From Polietes domitor (lineage: Eukaryota; Arthropoda; Insecta; Diptera; Muscidae), in assembly GCA_947397865.1 (NCBI GenBank), contig OX377619.1, positions 137,859,424 to 137,923,423 on the forward strand: a stretch of 64,000 nucleotides of DNA, written 5' to 3'. Shown here in pieces: positions 10,380 through 23,092 of this stretch. The notes beneath the pieces were generated by a model. It was given only the letters and a program-made list of their open reading frames with translations, did not search any database and was not told the origin of the DNA. A program made the position numbers and the translations under genes. How positions within the stretch are numbered: the stretch's first letter is position 1; the number at the start of each line of letters is the position of its first letter.

Positions 10380-11850
10380 TTAGGTTATATCCCTCGCACG
10401 GCAAAGTACCTCAGCAATAGCAACAGCCACACGGTCACAGTCACAATCCGACCCGACAGACAGCAGCGATATGGCGATACTCGTACACTGATAACAATCG
10501 CAAAATGTTCGTACTTACAACAAACAACATAAGCAGCAACACAAATAATTCTTTTAATGAGATCGTAATCATATCGAAAGAATGAAAATCCCAACAACAA
10601 CAGTAACAGCAACAGCACGGATCTGAACTTGAGCATACAATTTAAACTGATCCAACTGATCATTTAAACGAAGATGATCCTGAAAGATTCCTCTGCGTTG
10701 CTGTCGCCGCGGCAGCAACGTCTGCAGCAAAAAAAAAATAAATCTGCGCATGCGTGAAAGATATTTTGCCACTGATGCTGAGTTGCTGCGGCTGTTGCTG
10801 TGTGGGGTAGTCCGGTGTGTTATGGAGACTGATGATGTTAATGGTTGCCGGGGCTGTTAAAATTCGAATGCAACCAACAAGAAAAAAAATCACATCGTCG
10901 CAATGATGAGGATCACTTTGGCTGGCCATAGCCAAAGGTAGTACCTACTATTCGGGCAACAACAACATGGAACAATGGAGTTGAAACCATACCACCACTA
11001 CCACCATCAGCGTCACCGTCATCATCCTCATCAGAGTCAGCGGCAGAAACAACATAAACAACAACAGCAACATCACTAGTCGATGATCTTTACTGATGAT
11101 TCGTATCGATCTCAGTCTGTTCTGTGGCTGTTTTTTCAGACTTCTTTTCACAGGCCTGTGAATTGATTCGATTTCGAAATGCATGTTTAAATTGCGATTA
11201 TGTTTGTTGCGATGTTGTTGTTGTTGCTGTTGCTTTCAATGTTTAATGTATGGTTTGTGTTTAGGCAACTTGTTTAGGGTGATATGTTGCTGTTCCTCGT
11301 TGTTGCTGGTCGCTGGTTGCTGCTTGTTGGTTGTTGGTTGCTGCTGATGCTGTCGCTGTTACTGTTGCTGGCTGCATTTGTTATCGACATGCTCAGCATG
11401 CTTAGGCTTACATGAAAAGCAAACGTCAATATGTCAGCAAGTTTTGTTTCACCTTTTTTTGTTTTGTTTTGGTTTGTTTGCTCCTCTCCTTGATGTGGCT
11501 GCTGTTGTTGTTCGTTTCTTTTTTCGCTCTTAGTTACGAGGCTTGTAAGATTTTTCACCACGACAAGGACATGATTTTGTACATGTGACTCAAAAATTCT
11601 TGAGATTTTTTAGGTGGTTAAATATTTTCATTGGAGACGAAAAATCGAACACGACTACATCGGGAGCAAAGTTCTGTGACGTCCTCCCTTTTATTGATGA
11701 GCGACGGACGTGTAGTGGTCTCACATCATGCTGTTGGATGGAGTTGTGTCCCAGTAGGACTGAGTATCAGAGTCTTCTTAACAAATTTTCATTTTTGCCG
11801 GCGGTATTGCGGGATCGCAAGTAATTTATTGTTGTTTCTGCTGTAAATGC
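10380..11850. other. Low-copy CAA/CAG and GTT/GCT-rich island
   Basis: Non-repetitive sequence, GC-richer than its surroundings. It contains CAACAACAACAGTAACAGCAA-type runs at 10585-10620 and 11045-11070, and TTGTTGTTGCTGTTGC near 11215-11235. It also has several 60-95 codon frames, one of them (11274-11561, minus) rich in Q, N and S. No domain, start context or splice pair identifies a gene. This is the longest candidate stretch for host 5' flanking, UTR or enhancer DNA in the window. Confidence 0.4.
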
Positions 11851-12870
11851 TTTTTAAAGTGAAAACCTGATTTTATTTTTAGAAATTTCTGTTCAGCCTA
11901 CGTTGAAGATATTAATCTTATATCTAAAGTAAAATATCAATATCAAATAAGCCAATTGGTTAAGAACATATATAACGATCGAATTTTTAATATAACCATT
12001 TTTAATTTGTTGTCGAACAAAGTCACCAAAAACATTGCAGACCAATGGCATTTGTTCAATATATTTTGAATTAGAATATTTAATATAAATAATTTGAATT
12101 TTTGGATTGCACTAACTTACGTCACAAGCTGACTATAAAAATGTAGAATTTTAAAATAATTTCCGATATTCACAGCTTGTAAAAAAGTATAAATATTATT
12201 TTATATCTCCAATTTTTATTTTAAATATTTCGAATCAAAATATCAACTTCAGCAACTAATACCTGCAAATGAAGTGTGCATAATTTTTTTGGTGCACAAG
12301 CCCATGGAAAAATGTATATAAAATCTATGGTATTGAATTGATTCAAGCTACACTAGGCTTACAACAATGTGATGCAACAAGTAAATAATGACATGTAAAA
12401 GGAGTTTTTTTTTAATGCCTATTTAAAACGATATTGGATTAATTGTCGATATAGTGGACTAGAAGATGAGATTACTTGAAACTAACTAAAAGTTAATAAA
12501 AAATGTCTGTTCCAAGTGGTTACCCAATAAATATGATATAAATTCACGAATTTTTTATTAAAAACTCACTAAATCTAAATGAAATTCTTCTCCTGAAGAA
12601 GTCCTGAAGCAAGCCGTAAAATATTCTGAAAGGGTCCTCAGTATCATTCATGAAAAACTCAAGATTTAATTATAATAATAATTAATTAAGAAATAATTAT
12701 TCCATCCAAAGCAAATGTGAATGTATGTACAGTACACCAGTAGTATATAAACCAAGCTAAATATTAAAAGAAAATTGTCATTTCGAAAACCAGTGGGACT
12801 TTTCGATGCAGTGGAACTGAAACTGGAATAAAATAACTCTTACTGCAAATATTTAAGATATTATTTTTAT
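11851..12870. other. No recognised feature
   Basis: AT-rich unique-looking sequence left of the hAT-like element. Nothing is recognised in it. Confidence 0.5.
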
Positions 12871-13483
12871 ATTTTTTCTAGGGTTTGGGGTCCGGAAATT
12901 CTCGAATCGTTTTTTCCGATTCCCGGGAAAAAAATTTTAAATTTCTCGGGAATTCGGGAAATATTAAAAAAATATTTTTTGTTTGTTTTGAGTAGTAATT
13001 TGATTTTACTATATAAATGGGAAATTGCATATATTTACATTACTGACGATAATAATGACCATTTTATACTATGGCTTTAAAGTACTTGTTTTCCCAGAAA
13101 TAAAAGGAGAAAATCTTCTCAAAGAAGACTTTACTTTACATATGAAACCATTAAGAAATGGTCTAAAAATAAGAATAACATTAAAATTGACACCTGGAAA
13201 CTTTCATGAGAAATCTAATATGAATAGAAATATACCCTAGGTAAATATACCGTACCCTTTGTAAGAACTAATGACTGCACTATTTCCATGTTTTTATTTT
13301 TTATGAATTTATTTAATTAGTATTAACATTTTTAATATTTCTATTTGCATTTACAGCTTAGAATATTTTCTCCCTTTTCTGTAACATATTTTCATCTCTA
13401 GACGAATTAATTTTCTAAATTGAAGACTCCATAACATTCTTAGCCATACGGATTCTTTGTTTCTTTAAACATTTTTTAATTTT

Positions 13484-14120
13484 TATACACTCCACGAGAC
13501 TATTATGTCTTTGTGCATTTGATCGACTTAGATCGATCGACTTAAAATCACTTTTTGAGTCGATTTGGCAATGTCTGTCTGTCTGTCCGTCCGTCTGTCC
13601 ATCTATTCTTGTAATCACGATACAGGTCGCAATTGTACACAGAACCAAATGAACCTTTGCACATCGAAGTTTTTCGGTACAACGACGAACGCTATTTAAT
13701 TTGAAGAAAATCTGTTCAGATTTAGATATAGCCCCCATACGAATTTCACTCCCAATTTGACTCTTTTCACTCTAGATGTGGTAAATTGCAACAGATTTTC
13801 TTTAAAATTGGCAAAACATCTTATATTTCAACTAGAAACACCTGTGGTAAAAATGTGTTAGAACGGTTCAGATTTATATATAGCTCCCATACAAATTTCG
13901 CTCCCGATTTGACCTTTCCGCTCTAGAAACCACATATTGTATCAGATTGTCTTCAGATTTGGCAAAACATCTTACATTTAAACTAGGAACACCTATGGTG
14001 AAAATAGGTTAGATCGGTTCAGATTTATATATAGCTCCCATTAAAATTTCGCTTAACACGTTATATTTGAACTGGTTGGACTTATTGTGAAAGTTGGTTA
14101 CTATATTCCATGTTTGAATA
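13484..14120 (-). mobile_element. Family A element, hairpin-end half
   Basis: Starts TATACACTCCACGAGACTAT, has GTCTGTCTGTCCGTCCGTC near 13575 and then three to four diverged array units, and stops at the mariner TIR. Sequence beyond the mariner is family A in the opposite orientation, so this is not a simple split element. Confidence 0.7.
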
Positions 14121-14122
14121 TA

Positions 14123-14740
14123 AAGGGTGATTTTTTAAGAGCTTGATAACTTTTTTAAAAAAAAAACGCATAAAATTTGCAAAATCTCATCGGTTCTTTA
14201 TTTGAAACGTTAGATTGGTCCATGACATTTACTTTTTGAAGATAATTTCATTTAAATGTTGACCGCGGCTGCGTCTTAGGTGGTCCATCCGCTTAGTCCA
14301 ATTTTGGCATTTCCACGTTTTTGAGTAACAGAGACCCAATTGGTGCGAACGGCGACGAATCGAAAATTGGTGGTCATCATTAACACTGGCCGATACAGCT
14401 GCGATATTTTCTTCAGTTCGCACTCTACGTAAGCGTGTTGGTGGTTTAATGTCCAACAATGTAAATTTGGTGCGAAATTTAGTCACAATAGCCCGAATAG
14501 CCGCTTCAGTGGGTCGATTAAACTGACCATAAAATGGAAGCGCGCAATGAACTTTCTTAACAGAGCACGCATTTTGATAATAAAATTCAATAATTTGCAA
14601 GCGTTCTTCGTTTGTAAGACGATTCATGATGAAATGTCAAAGCATACTGAGCATCTTTCTCTTTGACACCATGTCTGAAATCCCACGTGATCTGTCAAAT
14701 ACTAATGCATGAAAATCCTAACCTCAAAAAAATCACTCTT
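14123..14740 (-). mobile_element. 618-bp mariner derivative, complete, TA-flanked
   Basis: Inverted ends AAGGGTGATTTTTT and AAAAAATCACTCTT with TA at 14121-14122 and 14741-14742. It is almost identical to the copies at 35445-36062 and 52894-53511, implying recent spread. The internal deletion that removed the catalytic core is at the same place in all copies, so one deleted founder was amplified in trans. Confidence 0.92.
14229..14627 (-). CDS. 132-codon mariner-derived frame (DNA-binding domain + C-terminal tail)
   Basis: An intact frame from ATG to stop. Residues about 1-55 (MNRLTNEERLQIIEFYYQN, then GQFNRPTEAAIRAIVTKF) resemble the first helix-turn-helix of mariner transposases. Residues 60-105 (RLRRVRTEENIAAVSASV, SIRRRSHQLGLCYSKTWK) resemble the second. 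Residues 106-132 (CQNWTKRMDHLRR, EIIFKK) are the transposase C-terminus. The catalytic DD(D/E) core is missing through an in-frame deletion, so it cannot be an active transposase. A product could at most bind TIRs. Translation is not shown. The start differs from the sister copies by E for Q at residue 8. Confidence 0.55.
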   Translation of the reverse strand: MNRLTNEERLQIIEFYYQNACSVKKVHCALPFYGQFNRPTEAAIRAIVTKFRTKFTLLDIKPPTRLRRVRTEENIAAVSASVNDDHQFSIRRRSHQLGLCYSKTWKCQNWTKRMDHLRRSRGQHLNEIIFKK

Positions 14741-14742
14741 TA

Positions 14743-15202
14743 GCACCGATATAAATATTTCCGATTTGACAAAATGGACCAGTTAATGTTAGCCTATGAT
14801 TAGGAAACATACAAAAATTCTTCCCATTTTCAAGCAAAATTTGAAGACAATCGGACACAATATGTGCTTTCTAGAGCGGAAAAAGTCAAATCGGGAGAGA
14901 AATTTATATGGGATCTATATATCAATCTGAACCTATTTAAAACATTTGCACCAAAACTGTTTCTAGTTGAAATATGAGATGTTTTGCAAATTTTGAAGAA
15001 AATATGTGGTATCTAGAGTGAAAAGAGTCAAATCGGGAGTGAAGTTCGTATGGGGGCTATATCTAAATCTGAACCGACAGACAGACAGACGGACATTGCT
15101 AAATCGATTCAAACAGTGATTCTAAGTCGATCGGTATAATTAACAATGGGTCTATCTCCCTCCCTTTTGGGTGTTACAAACAAATGCACAAAGACATAAT
15201 AC
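14743..15202 (+). mobile_element. Family A element fragment with hairpin end
   Basis: Array-type sequence in reverse orientation (AAAAGTCAAATCGGGAG, GTATGGGGGCTATATCTAAA), a GACAGACAGACGGACATTGC stretch, AACAATGGGTCTATCTCC, and GGGTGTTACAAACAAATGC to about 15202. It lies head-to-head with the copy at 13484-14120. Confidence 0.75.
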
Positions 15203-15433
15203 TTATCAAAAAAGTACGTAAATCTTGCAATAGTGTACACGGTGTAAGGTGGGCGTTAATGAGTTAAAAAATCACACTTGTTATTAACTGTTGATATTTT
15301 AAGCCATATTGGACATACGTAAAATAAATTTTTTTTCCCGGAAATGAAAAAATTAAAATTTTCATTCTCGTTTTCCCGGGAGAAGAAAAAAGTCCGGCAA
15401 ACCAAACCCTAATTTTTTCTGTAAACTCTCTTC

Positions 15434-16319
15434 ATACACCACTTCGTGGACTAGGGTATTATAAGTTAGTCTTCCGCCAAATGTTTGTAACACCAATCAA
15501 TAATCGAGCTAGACCTTTAGGTATACGGATCGGCTGTCCGTCCGTCCGTCTGTCTGCTGTCCATCTGAGCTTGTTCGCATTCTACAGGCAGAAGTTACTT
15601 TTTTCGGCCAAGGACGATCGGTATTGAATTTGGAGGAAATCGGTTCAGATTTAGACATAGCCTTCATACAAATGTCGCTCCCGATTTGCCATTTTCCGCT
15701 CTAGAAACCGCTTGTTGTTCCCGATTTTCTTTAAAATTGTCACAACATCTTATAATCCAACTACAAACACCTGTGGTGAAAATGGGTAAGATCGGTTCAG
15801 ATTTAGATATAGTCCCCATACAAATGTCGCTCCCGATTTCACTTTGTCCGCTTTAGAAACCGCATATAGTTCCTGATTTTCTTTAAAATTTGCAGGACAT
15901 TTTATAATCGAACTAAAAACACCTATGCTGAAAGTGGGTAAGATCGGTTCAGATTTAGATATATTCCCAATACAAATGAAAGTGGGTAAAGTCGGTTCAG
16001 ATTTAGATATTGCCCCAAAACAAATGTTGCTTCCGAATCGTTATTGATTTTAGCCAAACTTTACATATTATATTTCACGAATAAACATACATTCTGAAAG
16101 CAGGTCAGGTTCCAGGCTTCAATATACCCCATACAAATTTCATTTCCGATTTAACATTTGTCAAACACATACATTTACAAGATTCAAAAATCCTTCCCTA
16201 TTTCACTTTTTTAACGAATTAAATTGTAGTGAGATAGAAAGTGGGAGGTATATACGCAGGGAGTGGTGTAGGGTATTATATAGTCGGCCCCTTCCGACTT
16301 TAGCCTTTTCTTACTTGTT
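15434..16319 (-). mobile_element. Family A element, both ends present
   Basis: Hairpin end ATACACCACTTCGTGG...TAGGGTATTATAAG, then TTTGTAACACC, TCCGTCCGTCTGTCTGC, about three array units (one shortened near 15960-15990), and the terminus GTCGGCCCCTTCCGAC...CTTACTTGTT. It sits about 15 bp outside the hAT-like element's right target duplication. Confidence 0.85.
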
Positions 16320-16765
16320 TTTATATAATTAATTTACTCAAAACTATTTTTTCTAAAAATTAAATAGATGGGAAGTTATCTGAAATATTTCTTTTATATT
16401 TGGTTCATAAAATTATGCTGGATTTTTTTTAATTTAACCCATTAAATCTGCTGCATAACATTTCTCAGTACATAAAAAACACGTCTAGAATGATTTTAGA
16501 GTGTTTTGTGGCGATGTAATTATGTTTAAAAATAAAGACCAAAACTAAAACGTAACCGAAATTGTTATAGTTTATAAATAGAGTTAAAGTAGTCCCGAAG
16601 ACCTTTCAAACTAGGTATATATATCATCAAAATCAGTTAAACCGATTGCAATTGTTTGAATATACACTTGTCAGCCGGATTTTCCTTTTTTTTGTGGAAG
16701 TTGCAATGTCTGTAAATCTACAAATTAAATTTTAAGATTTTTTGCTTAAGACACGTGTAAAATAT
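16320..16765. other. No recognised feature
   Basis: AT-rich sequence between two family A copies. Nothing is recognised in it. Confidence 0.5.
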
Positions 16766-17676
16766 TTATACCCTACACCACAGGGTGCACTTGTTTGTAA
16801 CACCCAAAACGAAGCAAGATAGACCCATCGTTTATTATACCGATCGACATAGAATCACTTTTTGAATCGGATTAGCCATGTCCGTCTGTCTGTCCATCTA
16901 TTATTGTAATCAAGATACAGGTCGCAATTATTATCCGAATCTAGAGAAACTTGACAAAAACTTTTTTTGTAAGTAGAGGTCGGACGCTTTTTAATTTGAA
17001 GCAAATCGGTTCAGATTTAGATATAGCCCCATACCAATGTTGCTCCCGATTTCACTTTTTCTGCTCTAGAAGCCACATAATTTAAACGATTCTGATCCAA
17101 TTTTGCACAACAACTTATATCTAAGGAAGAAACATCTGTGGTGAAAATGGGTCAAATCGGTTCAGATTTAGATATAGTCCCCATACAAATGTTGATTTGA
17201 TTTTTTGTGCTCTAGAAGCCACATAATTTAAGTGATTTTGAGCAAATTTTGCACAACACCTTATATCTAAATTAGAAACATCTATGGTAAAAATGGGTAA
17301 AATCGGCTCAGATTTAGATATAGCCAACATACAAATATCGCTCCCTATTTGACATTTTCCGGTCTAGAAACCGTAAATTTATCCGTATATAACACCGTAT
17401 ATATTTCTGGTGAAAATTTGTCAAATCGACTCAGATTTTATGGCTCCCACACAAATTTCGCTCCCGATTTGAGGTTAACCGCTGTACATACCTCATACCT
17501 TAACCGATTTTCTTCAAATTCGGCAGAACAACTTATATTTACACTTGAAACATGTATGGTAAAAGTGGATGAGATTGGTTCAGATTTATATATAGCTCCC
17601 ATACAAATGGCGTTCACGATTTTCACCGAATTGAATTGTAGTCGGCCCCGATCGACTTTAGTTTTTCCTTACTTTC
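16766..17676 (-). mobile_element. Family A element, eroded termini
   Basis: Starts TATACCCTACACCACAGGGTG, has TTTGTAACACCCAAAACG, the GTCCGTCTGTCTGTCC stretch, four to five diverged array units of about 130-150 bp, and a decayed terminus GTCGGCCCCGATCGAC...CCTTACTTTCG. The 131-codon plus-strand frame (17349-17744) is array sequence. Confidence 0.8.
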
Positions 17677-18180
17677 GAATTTTCACCCGTAATCATATTC
17701 AATTCTTATATCAGCATGTGCCAAATTGCAGATTTTTACGATAATTCCTTCTTGCTTTGGCCACTCGTTGTATGAAACCGTGACGCTATTTTGGTGAACA
17801 TATCTACGCCCTATATTCGAACATTTTGAGGGTCTCCCTACAAAACCCGTAAAACAACGTAATTTTAAAATAATGCAACTTGGTCTATCTACCTATTATT
17901 TTCCTACACAAAGATTTCTATTAATATTGTGGAACATGAGTTCATCAAAATTTTTGCTAATTTGCGAATAAAACAGTTTCGTCGCTCCCCTGAAAATTTT
18001 TTTTTGTACTTAAAATGACTTTTTTTGGACTCTCTTTTAAAATGCTTGATATTTTCAATATTTTTAGTGTATCGCTCAAATAGCTGATAGCATACCTTGT
18101 TACTACTCTAAAATACTCTGATATACATTGATGATATGATCTCTAATACACATTCCGATAAACTAATTAAGTTCAAAATA
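17677..18180. other. No recognised feature
   Basis: Unique-looking AT-rich sequence. Nothing is recognised in it. Confidence 0.5.
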
Positions 18181-19030
18181 ATCTTGTGGCCAAGACCACG
18201 GCTAAATACCCCATAAGAAAAGCATGAACACAATGTCTGCTCTTTCATTAGTTAGAAAGTCCTTTGACGTGTTTATCACATCTCTGCCATCAATCTCGTT
18301 GGTACGAGGACAAGCAACAGCAACAACTTTTACGGAGCTCATTTTTATTAATTGTTTGTCATTAACAACAAAAGACAAGCCAGTACAATTAGAAATATGT
18401 TTTCATTTCACAAATAAAGACAAACTCTTTGACCTTTGCCAGAGATGGAGAAGCAACAAAGTAACAAAACCAGCCATATGCACCTTAATACGTTGAATCT
18501 TTTACACTCATTTGATGTCCTCGGATGAGAAAGGGCGGGGAAAAGGCATGAAGACGTTATGAAACATACTCGTACTTGACCATGTCACGTCAACACTACA
18601 TCCCATAACCAGGCATGTCTGTATGGGTGTATGAACGAATGGATGGATGGATGGGATGGGATGCTTGGACGTATGAAAGCCATCAAAGTAATTGTTGCAA
18701 CAATAAAACAAACAGCAGCAATACCACCAATAACTCCACCTCTTTGCCCGACAACCGGTCAAAGAAACAAGCAACACAAGAAGTTTAAGGACAACATATT
18801 GTCTGAATGCTACGACTTATAACTCCGTCCTCCTCCGTGCTGTGGATGCAACATTCAGCCAGTCAAACTCACACACACTCGATCATGCTCACACACACAC
18901 ACACATGCATGTACGTTCGTCAAAATGAAATATTGAAGTTTTGCTGTCGATGTATGTCTCAGAAGACGAAAGGACGCGGGGAAGAAGAGTTAAACAAACT
19001 GCCGAAGGACAGACAGACATAAGTATGTGT
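18180..19030. other. Low-copy island with GGAT and CA microsatellites
   Basis: GC-richer, non-repetitive sequence with GAATGGATGGATGGATGGGA near 18636-18655 and CTCACACACACACACACATG near 18888-18907. Short overlapping frames on both strands are unrecognised. This is possible host flanking or intronic regulatory DNA. Confidence 0.4.
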
Positions 19031-21000
19031 TAGGGTGGTTCGAAAAATTCCAAATTTGTTGGGAAAGAAACTTAGATATTTCGATCAAGTTATTTCTTCC
19101 TACGAAGGATTTTTTTGGAAATTTGAAGGAGGAGGACTACTATAAACACATCGGGCATATACGTGGCAGGACAAATCAGTAGTGGCGATTATGTATAGAA
19201 TGCTTGCATAATTGTGATCTTTATTCGACTATACATATAAGTGGGGGACAAATCATCAGTGGAGATTATGTATAGAATGCTTGGTTCATACATAAAGCCC
19301 GACGACCTTAGGATCTAAAAAATTATTATTTTTTCTAATCTATTTTGCCTCAATTGACATGATGAACTTTCCGAACACCCCATTGTACTTGTATACGTAG
19401 GTGTGTCTGTGTACATTTGCAGACAGACCATGAATTGCACGAAAAAGTTTTCGGTTTTGCTTCTGAAAATCTTGCAGACTGAACTTCAATATTGTTTCTT
19501 GAAGTTGAGACATTAATATTTACTGTATTTCACAGAACATTTTGATAATTTCTTTCGTTTTCTATTTCTGCTTCTTCCTCTGTGTGTCTATTTGGGGGGT
19601 AAGAATTATTAGTTTTTCTTTTCGTTCTTTTGGATAATTATTTTGATGGATATTTATGAAGATGTACGTGATCCATGAAAGGTTTAGCAAAGTTAAGTCG
19701 ACGAAATGACAGGATGAAACGAACGGATGGTCAGCATTTGGTGATTGTCTGCAATTTTATTGACAAATCATTGAACTAACTCTGGAGGCGTTTACGAAAA
19801 AATTAAGAAAATATAATATTTTTGGGAAAATAATAATGTAACGAAAACATTACATGGAAATTCCATACATTTTCTAATGGAAATTGCTCATCTGTTAAAT
19901 GGCTTTACTTCAATATACATTTCGGTAACAAATGGCTAATATAAATCTGAATGGCAACAAGAAAATAAAAAGTACTTTTTTAGGAAGCACTCTTAAGCTG
20001 AAATGTTACATGAGATCAACTAGCATTAATATGAGTAGATTTGCAAAAAATTAACGGTAAAACCTATTATCAAATATATTCGTTTATATGACACGGAGAA
20101 TCCTGTCATATCATACATCTTGAATTGTATGGAGACAAGAGTCATGGATTTTTTTGAGTTCATTGAGTATTAAAGTACGTATTGGCATTTAAAAGGGGTC
20201 ATGGCACCTCCCATATTAAGTACATATTTATCACTATGGTTTTGTTTTTGGAATTCCACACAGATTGCGAGACGTGAGGGAGGATCTAATGTCTGTGTAT
20301 TCTTAAATACTTATACTATCGGCGGATGGAAAAGCTGTTTCAAAACAGCATACAGAAAAAAAAAATAAATTTTAGATTTAATTTAAAAATTCACAAATTT
20401 TAATATTATTAAAAATGATGTGGTAAATAAATTCAAATAGTCAATGATGAAATTTGGAAGCCGTTTATTGAAAATATTTTCAAAACTCACTCGACGAAGA
20501 AATTCACATATTGACACCTCCGAACAAAAGTATGCTAAGTCAGGAAAGTAAAATTTTGCAGTTGCTTATAAAAGATGGAACGATCATTGCAAAAATTTAA
20601 GAGAACTTAAGTTAAGGCCCATAGAATCTGAAAACGTTAAGAACATGAAAACATGCTAAGACGATATTGAATAAACATTTTGTATATCGTTAAATTTTAA
20701 AAAGTATAAAATAACTTCGGGAAAGAGAATTTCATTGTTTTTGATCCGGGTATTTTGGGTTTGTAGTCGCAAATTCTTACCATCGCAGCACACTCGGTAT
20801 ACGGATAATGTTGAATATAAGGCGATCCAGGTATTGAGCCGGGTGACAAAAACCATTATAACTAGTTAGTGCAGCGAACACACAAACTCCACGCTGATAA
20901 CCGAGGGACTCAACAGAATATTTTTCCAGTAATTAGAAAATTTTGTGTTTTCGACTAAAGTTTTAAGGCCGGTCTGATCAAAAAGCACTCATCTATTAGG
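19031..21000. other. No recognised gene; one short direct repeat
   Basis: AT-rich sequence. A 38-39 bp word (ACAAATCA...GATTATGTATAGAATGCTTG) occurs at about 19169 and again at 19246. Otherwise no gene, RNA or repeat family is recognised. Confidence 0.5.
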
Positions 21001-21019
21001 AAAGTTGTGATATTTTTTA

Positions 21020-22052
21020 TACACGTTACGACATTTTATACCATTTCAAACTATAAGGCATACTTATGTGCACACCATATTTGATGGTTCTAGCTACAGC
21101 CTTTTGCCTTTTTCATGTTGACCCTAAAAGTACGAATTTATATCCCTTAAAATTACGAATTTCCCTCTAATTACGTGTCTACGCACACACCGAATTTCAT
21201 GATTTTAGCTGTTGTCGTATCGTTGGTATCTTTGGTACCATTTTTATCCCTTTTTGTCCCAAGAGTACGAATTTCAAAAAATGCTATTATTTTAGTGTCT
21301 ACGCAATAAGAAGAATGTACACACAGAATTTCATGATTCTAGCTGTAGTCGTATCATTGGTACCATTTTTATCCCTTTTTGACCCAAAGGTACGAATTTC
21401 AAAAATCCTTCTATTTTAAGTGTCTACGCAATTAGAGGGATGCATACACCGAATTTCATAATTCTAGCTGTTGTCGTATCAATGGTACCATTTTTATCCC
21501 TTTTTACCCCGTTTCACCCGCTAAAACTTTTATTTACTTGTTGGTGCTTTCAAGCTACAAGAGGAATGTACGCAACAAATTTCAAGTGCATATAATGCAG
21601 AAATTAGCCATGTTAAAAAAAGTATTATATATGCATTTTGTAATTTGTTTTAAATTGGCCCGATGGCTTTGAATTACAAGTTGAAATAAATAAATCAAAT
21701 CAAATCAAAAATGCTTAGATAGTCTAAATATTCGGAGGTATTTTCAGTCCTTGTTAGGGAAAAAATTTCCCTCTGGACCGATTTCGCCCAATTTCAATAC
21801 ACACCGATCTGCAACCATAACACACATGTAGGGCAAATTTGAACATCATAACTTGTTTCGTTCGGCGACTAGCCTGATTTCAATAGACGGACGGATGGAC
21901 AGACAGACGGACGGACATGGCTAGATTGTGTTAGAATTTTACAACGACATGGAATATATCTACTTTATGGCATTTCCGATGAATATTTCTAGGCTTTACA
22001 AACGGAATGACAAAATGAATTTACACCCATCCTTCAGTGGAGGGTATAAAAA
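21020..22052 (+). mobile_element. Family B element, 5'-truncated
   Basis: Three to four units of the 136 bp-type array (GAATTTCATGATTCTAGCTG, GGTACCATTTTTATCCC), then AATTTGAACATC, GACGGACGGACATGGCTAG near 21910, TAGGCTTTACAAACGGAATG and the hairpin end GGAGGGTATAAAAAC. The AACAAGTAA end is not present. Confidence 0.8.
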
Positions 22053-22167
22053 CAGATATATTAATTGAGTGGTGTTTTAGGAGTTTTTTTAAGAATTCAA
22101 ATAAATGTTTTTCGACTAATTTTATTTTAAAGTAACAAACTTTTTTGTTGAAATTATTACGTGCACT

Positions 22168-22620
22168 TTTTATGCCCTCAATCTACAGAATAGGGGGGTA
22201 TATATAATTTTGGACAGAAAATGTATAACGCATTGAAGGAGTGACCTACAACACTTAGTATGTGTGGACCAAATCCGTTTGAGCCATGTTCGAAACGAGC
22301 TAAGGAATCAAACTTTCCGACGATGGGAGAAATTGCCACGCCCTTTCAAGTACCACCCACACAAATCACTCAAACCTACGTAAAATTAAAGCTGGTATAA
22401 CTTATATACGGATGATCGGAATACTGTGAATTTTGATATTTGGCAATGTTTTCATAGTCTTTATACCCACCCGGAATATAGGCGATGTTGCCACACCTCT
22501 GCTGGTACCTCCCACACAAATTTTCATAAGCAATGATTAAAATAAAGCTGGTATATCATTCATACGGATAGTCGAAAACAGTTGCAATTTTATATTTGAA
22601 ATTTTTTTATAATAACTTTA
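22168..22620. mobile_element. Family E element fragment
   Basis: Begins with a TATGCCCTC...GGGGGGTATATA hairpin related to 2766 and 57012, followed by GGAGTGACCTACAACAC and two imperfect units sharing GCTGGTATAACTTATATACGGAT / GCTGGTATATCATTCATACGGAT spaced about 155 bp apart. 36540-36700 contains the same unit in reverse complement. Confidence 0.65.
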
Positions 22621-23092
22621 AACAAATTATGATGGTGTAAATTATCGCTAAATTTTGATTTTCATAAAAAAAAAAACAAAAATTATAAATAATGCTACTT
22701 ACGGCTTTTTGACAAATATATTAAGAAAAAAAAACAATATGAAATAAAATTTTGATTTATTGGCTCCAGTTTTAATATTTATATACGTAATTCTTCCTTC
22801 TTTTATTTTTCGGGAAGAAGGTATAATTTAGATGTGATTAAAGATCGTAATTGTTGTCAACGAATTTTTCAATACAGAATCTTATTCTTGTCAGAATCAG
22901 AATTGAAACCAAGAAAAATTCAAGTTTAGTGTCACAAAAATCGATCTGATTTTCGAATCAGAAATGTTGTCAGCAGCCGCTGATAGGTGACAGATTTGCA
23001 GTTTTGTTTTGTTTTTTTGGCGTTAGGTGAGTCCTAGTTAATTTGTAACATAAAATAAAAAATTGGATACTTTTTTTAAACGAATTAGGGGA
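22621..23092. other. No recognised feature
   Basis: AT-rich. A stretch near 22870-23010 has loose similarity to the reverse complement of 27600-27740, too weak to call an element. Confidence 0.4.

Larger units (their letters stand above)
12879..15411. mobile_element. hAT-like element with 8-bp target duplication
   Basis: Ends with TAGGGTTTGGGGTCCGG on the left and CCGGCAAACCAAACCCTA on the right. The terminal 10 bp are an exact inverted repeat and both subterminal regions carry TTCCCGGGAA-type words. The flanks ATTTTTTC (12871-12878) and ATTTTTTC (15412-15419) form an 8 bp direct repeat, the hAT hallmark. No transposase is visible. Most of the interior is later insertions: family A pieces at 13484-14120 and 14743-15202 and a mariner derivative at 14123-14740. 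Confidence 0.8.

Noticed and set aside
11274..11561. 95-codon minus-strand frame rich in Q, N and S, like a fly low-complexity exon
   Set aside because: Composition follows from GTT/GCT repeats. No domain, no convincing splice signals and no continuing frame, so kept only as part of an island.
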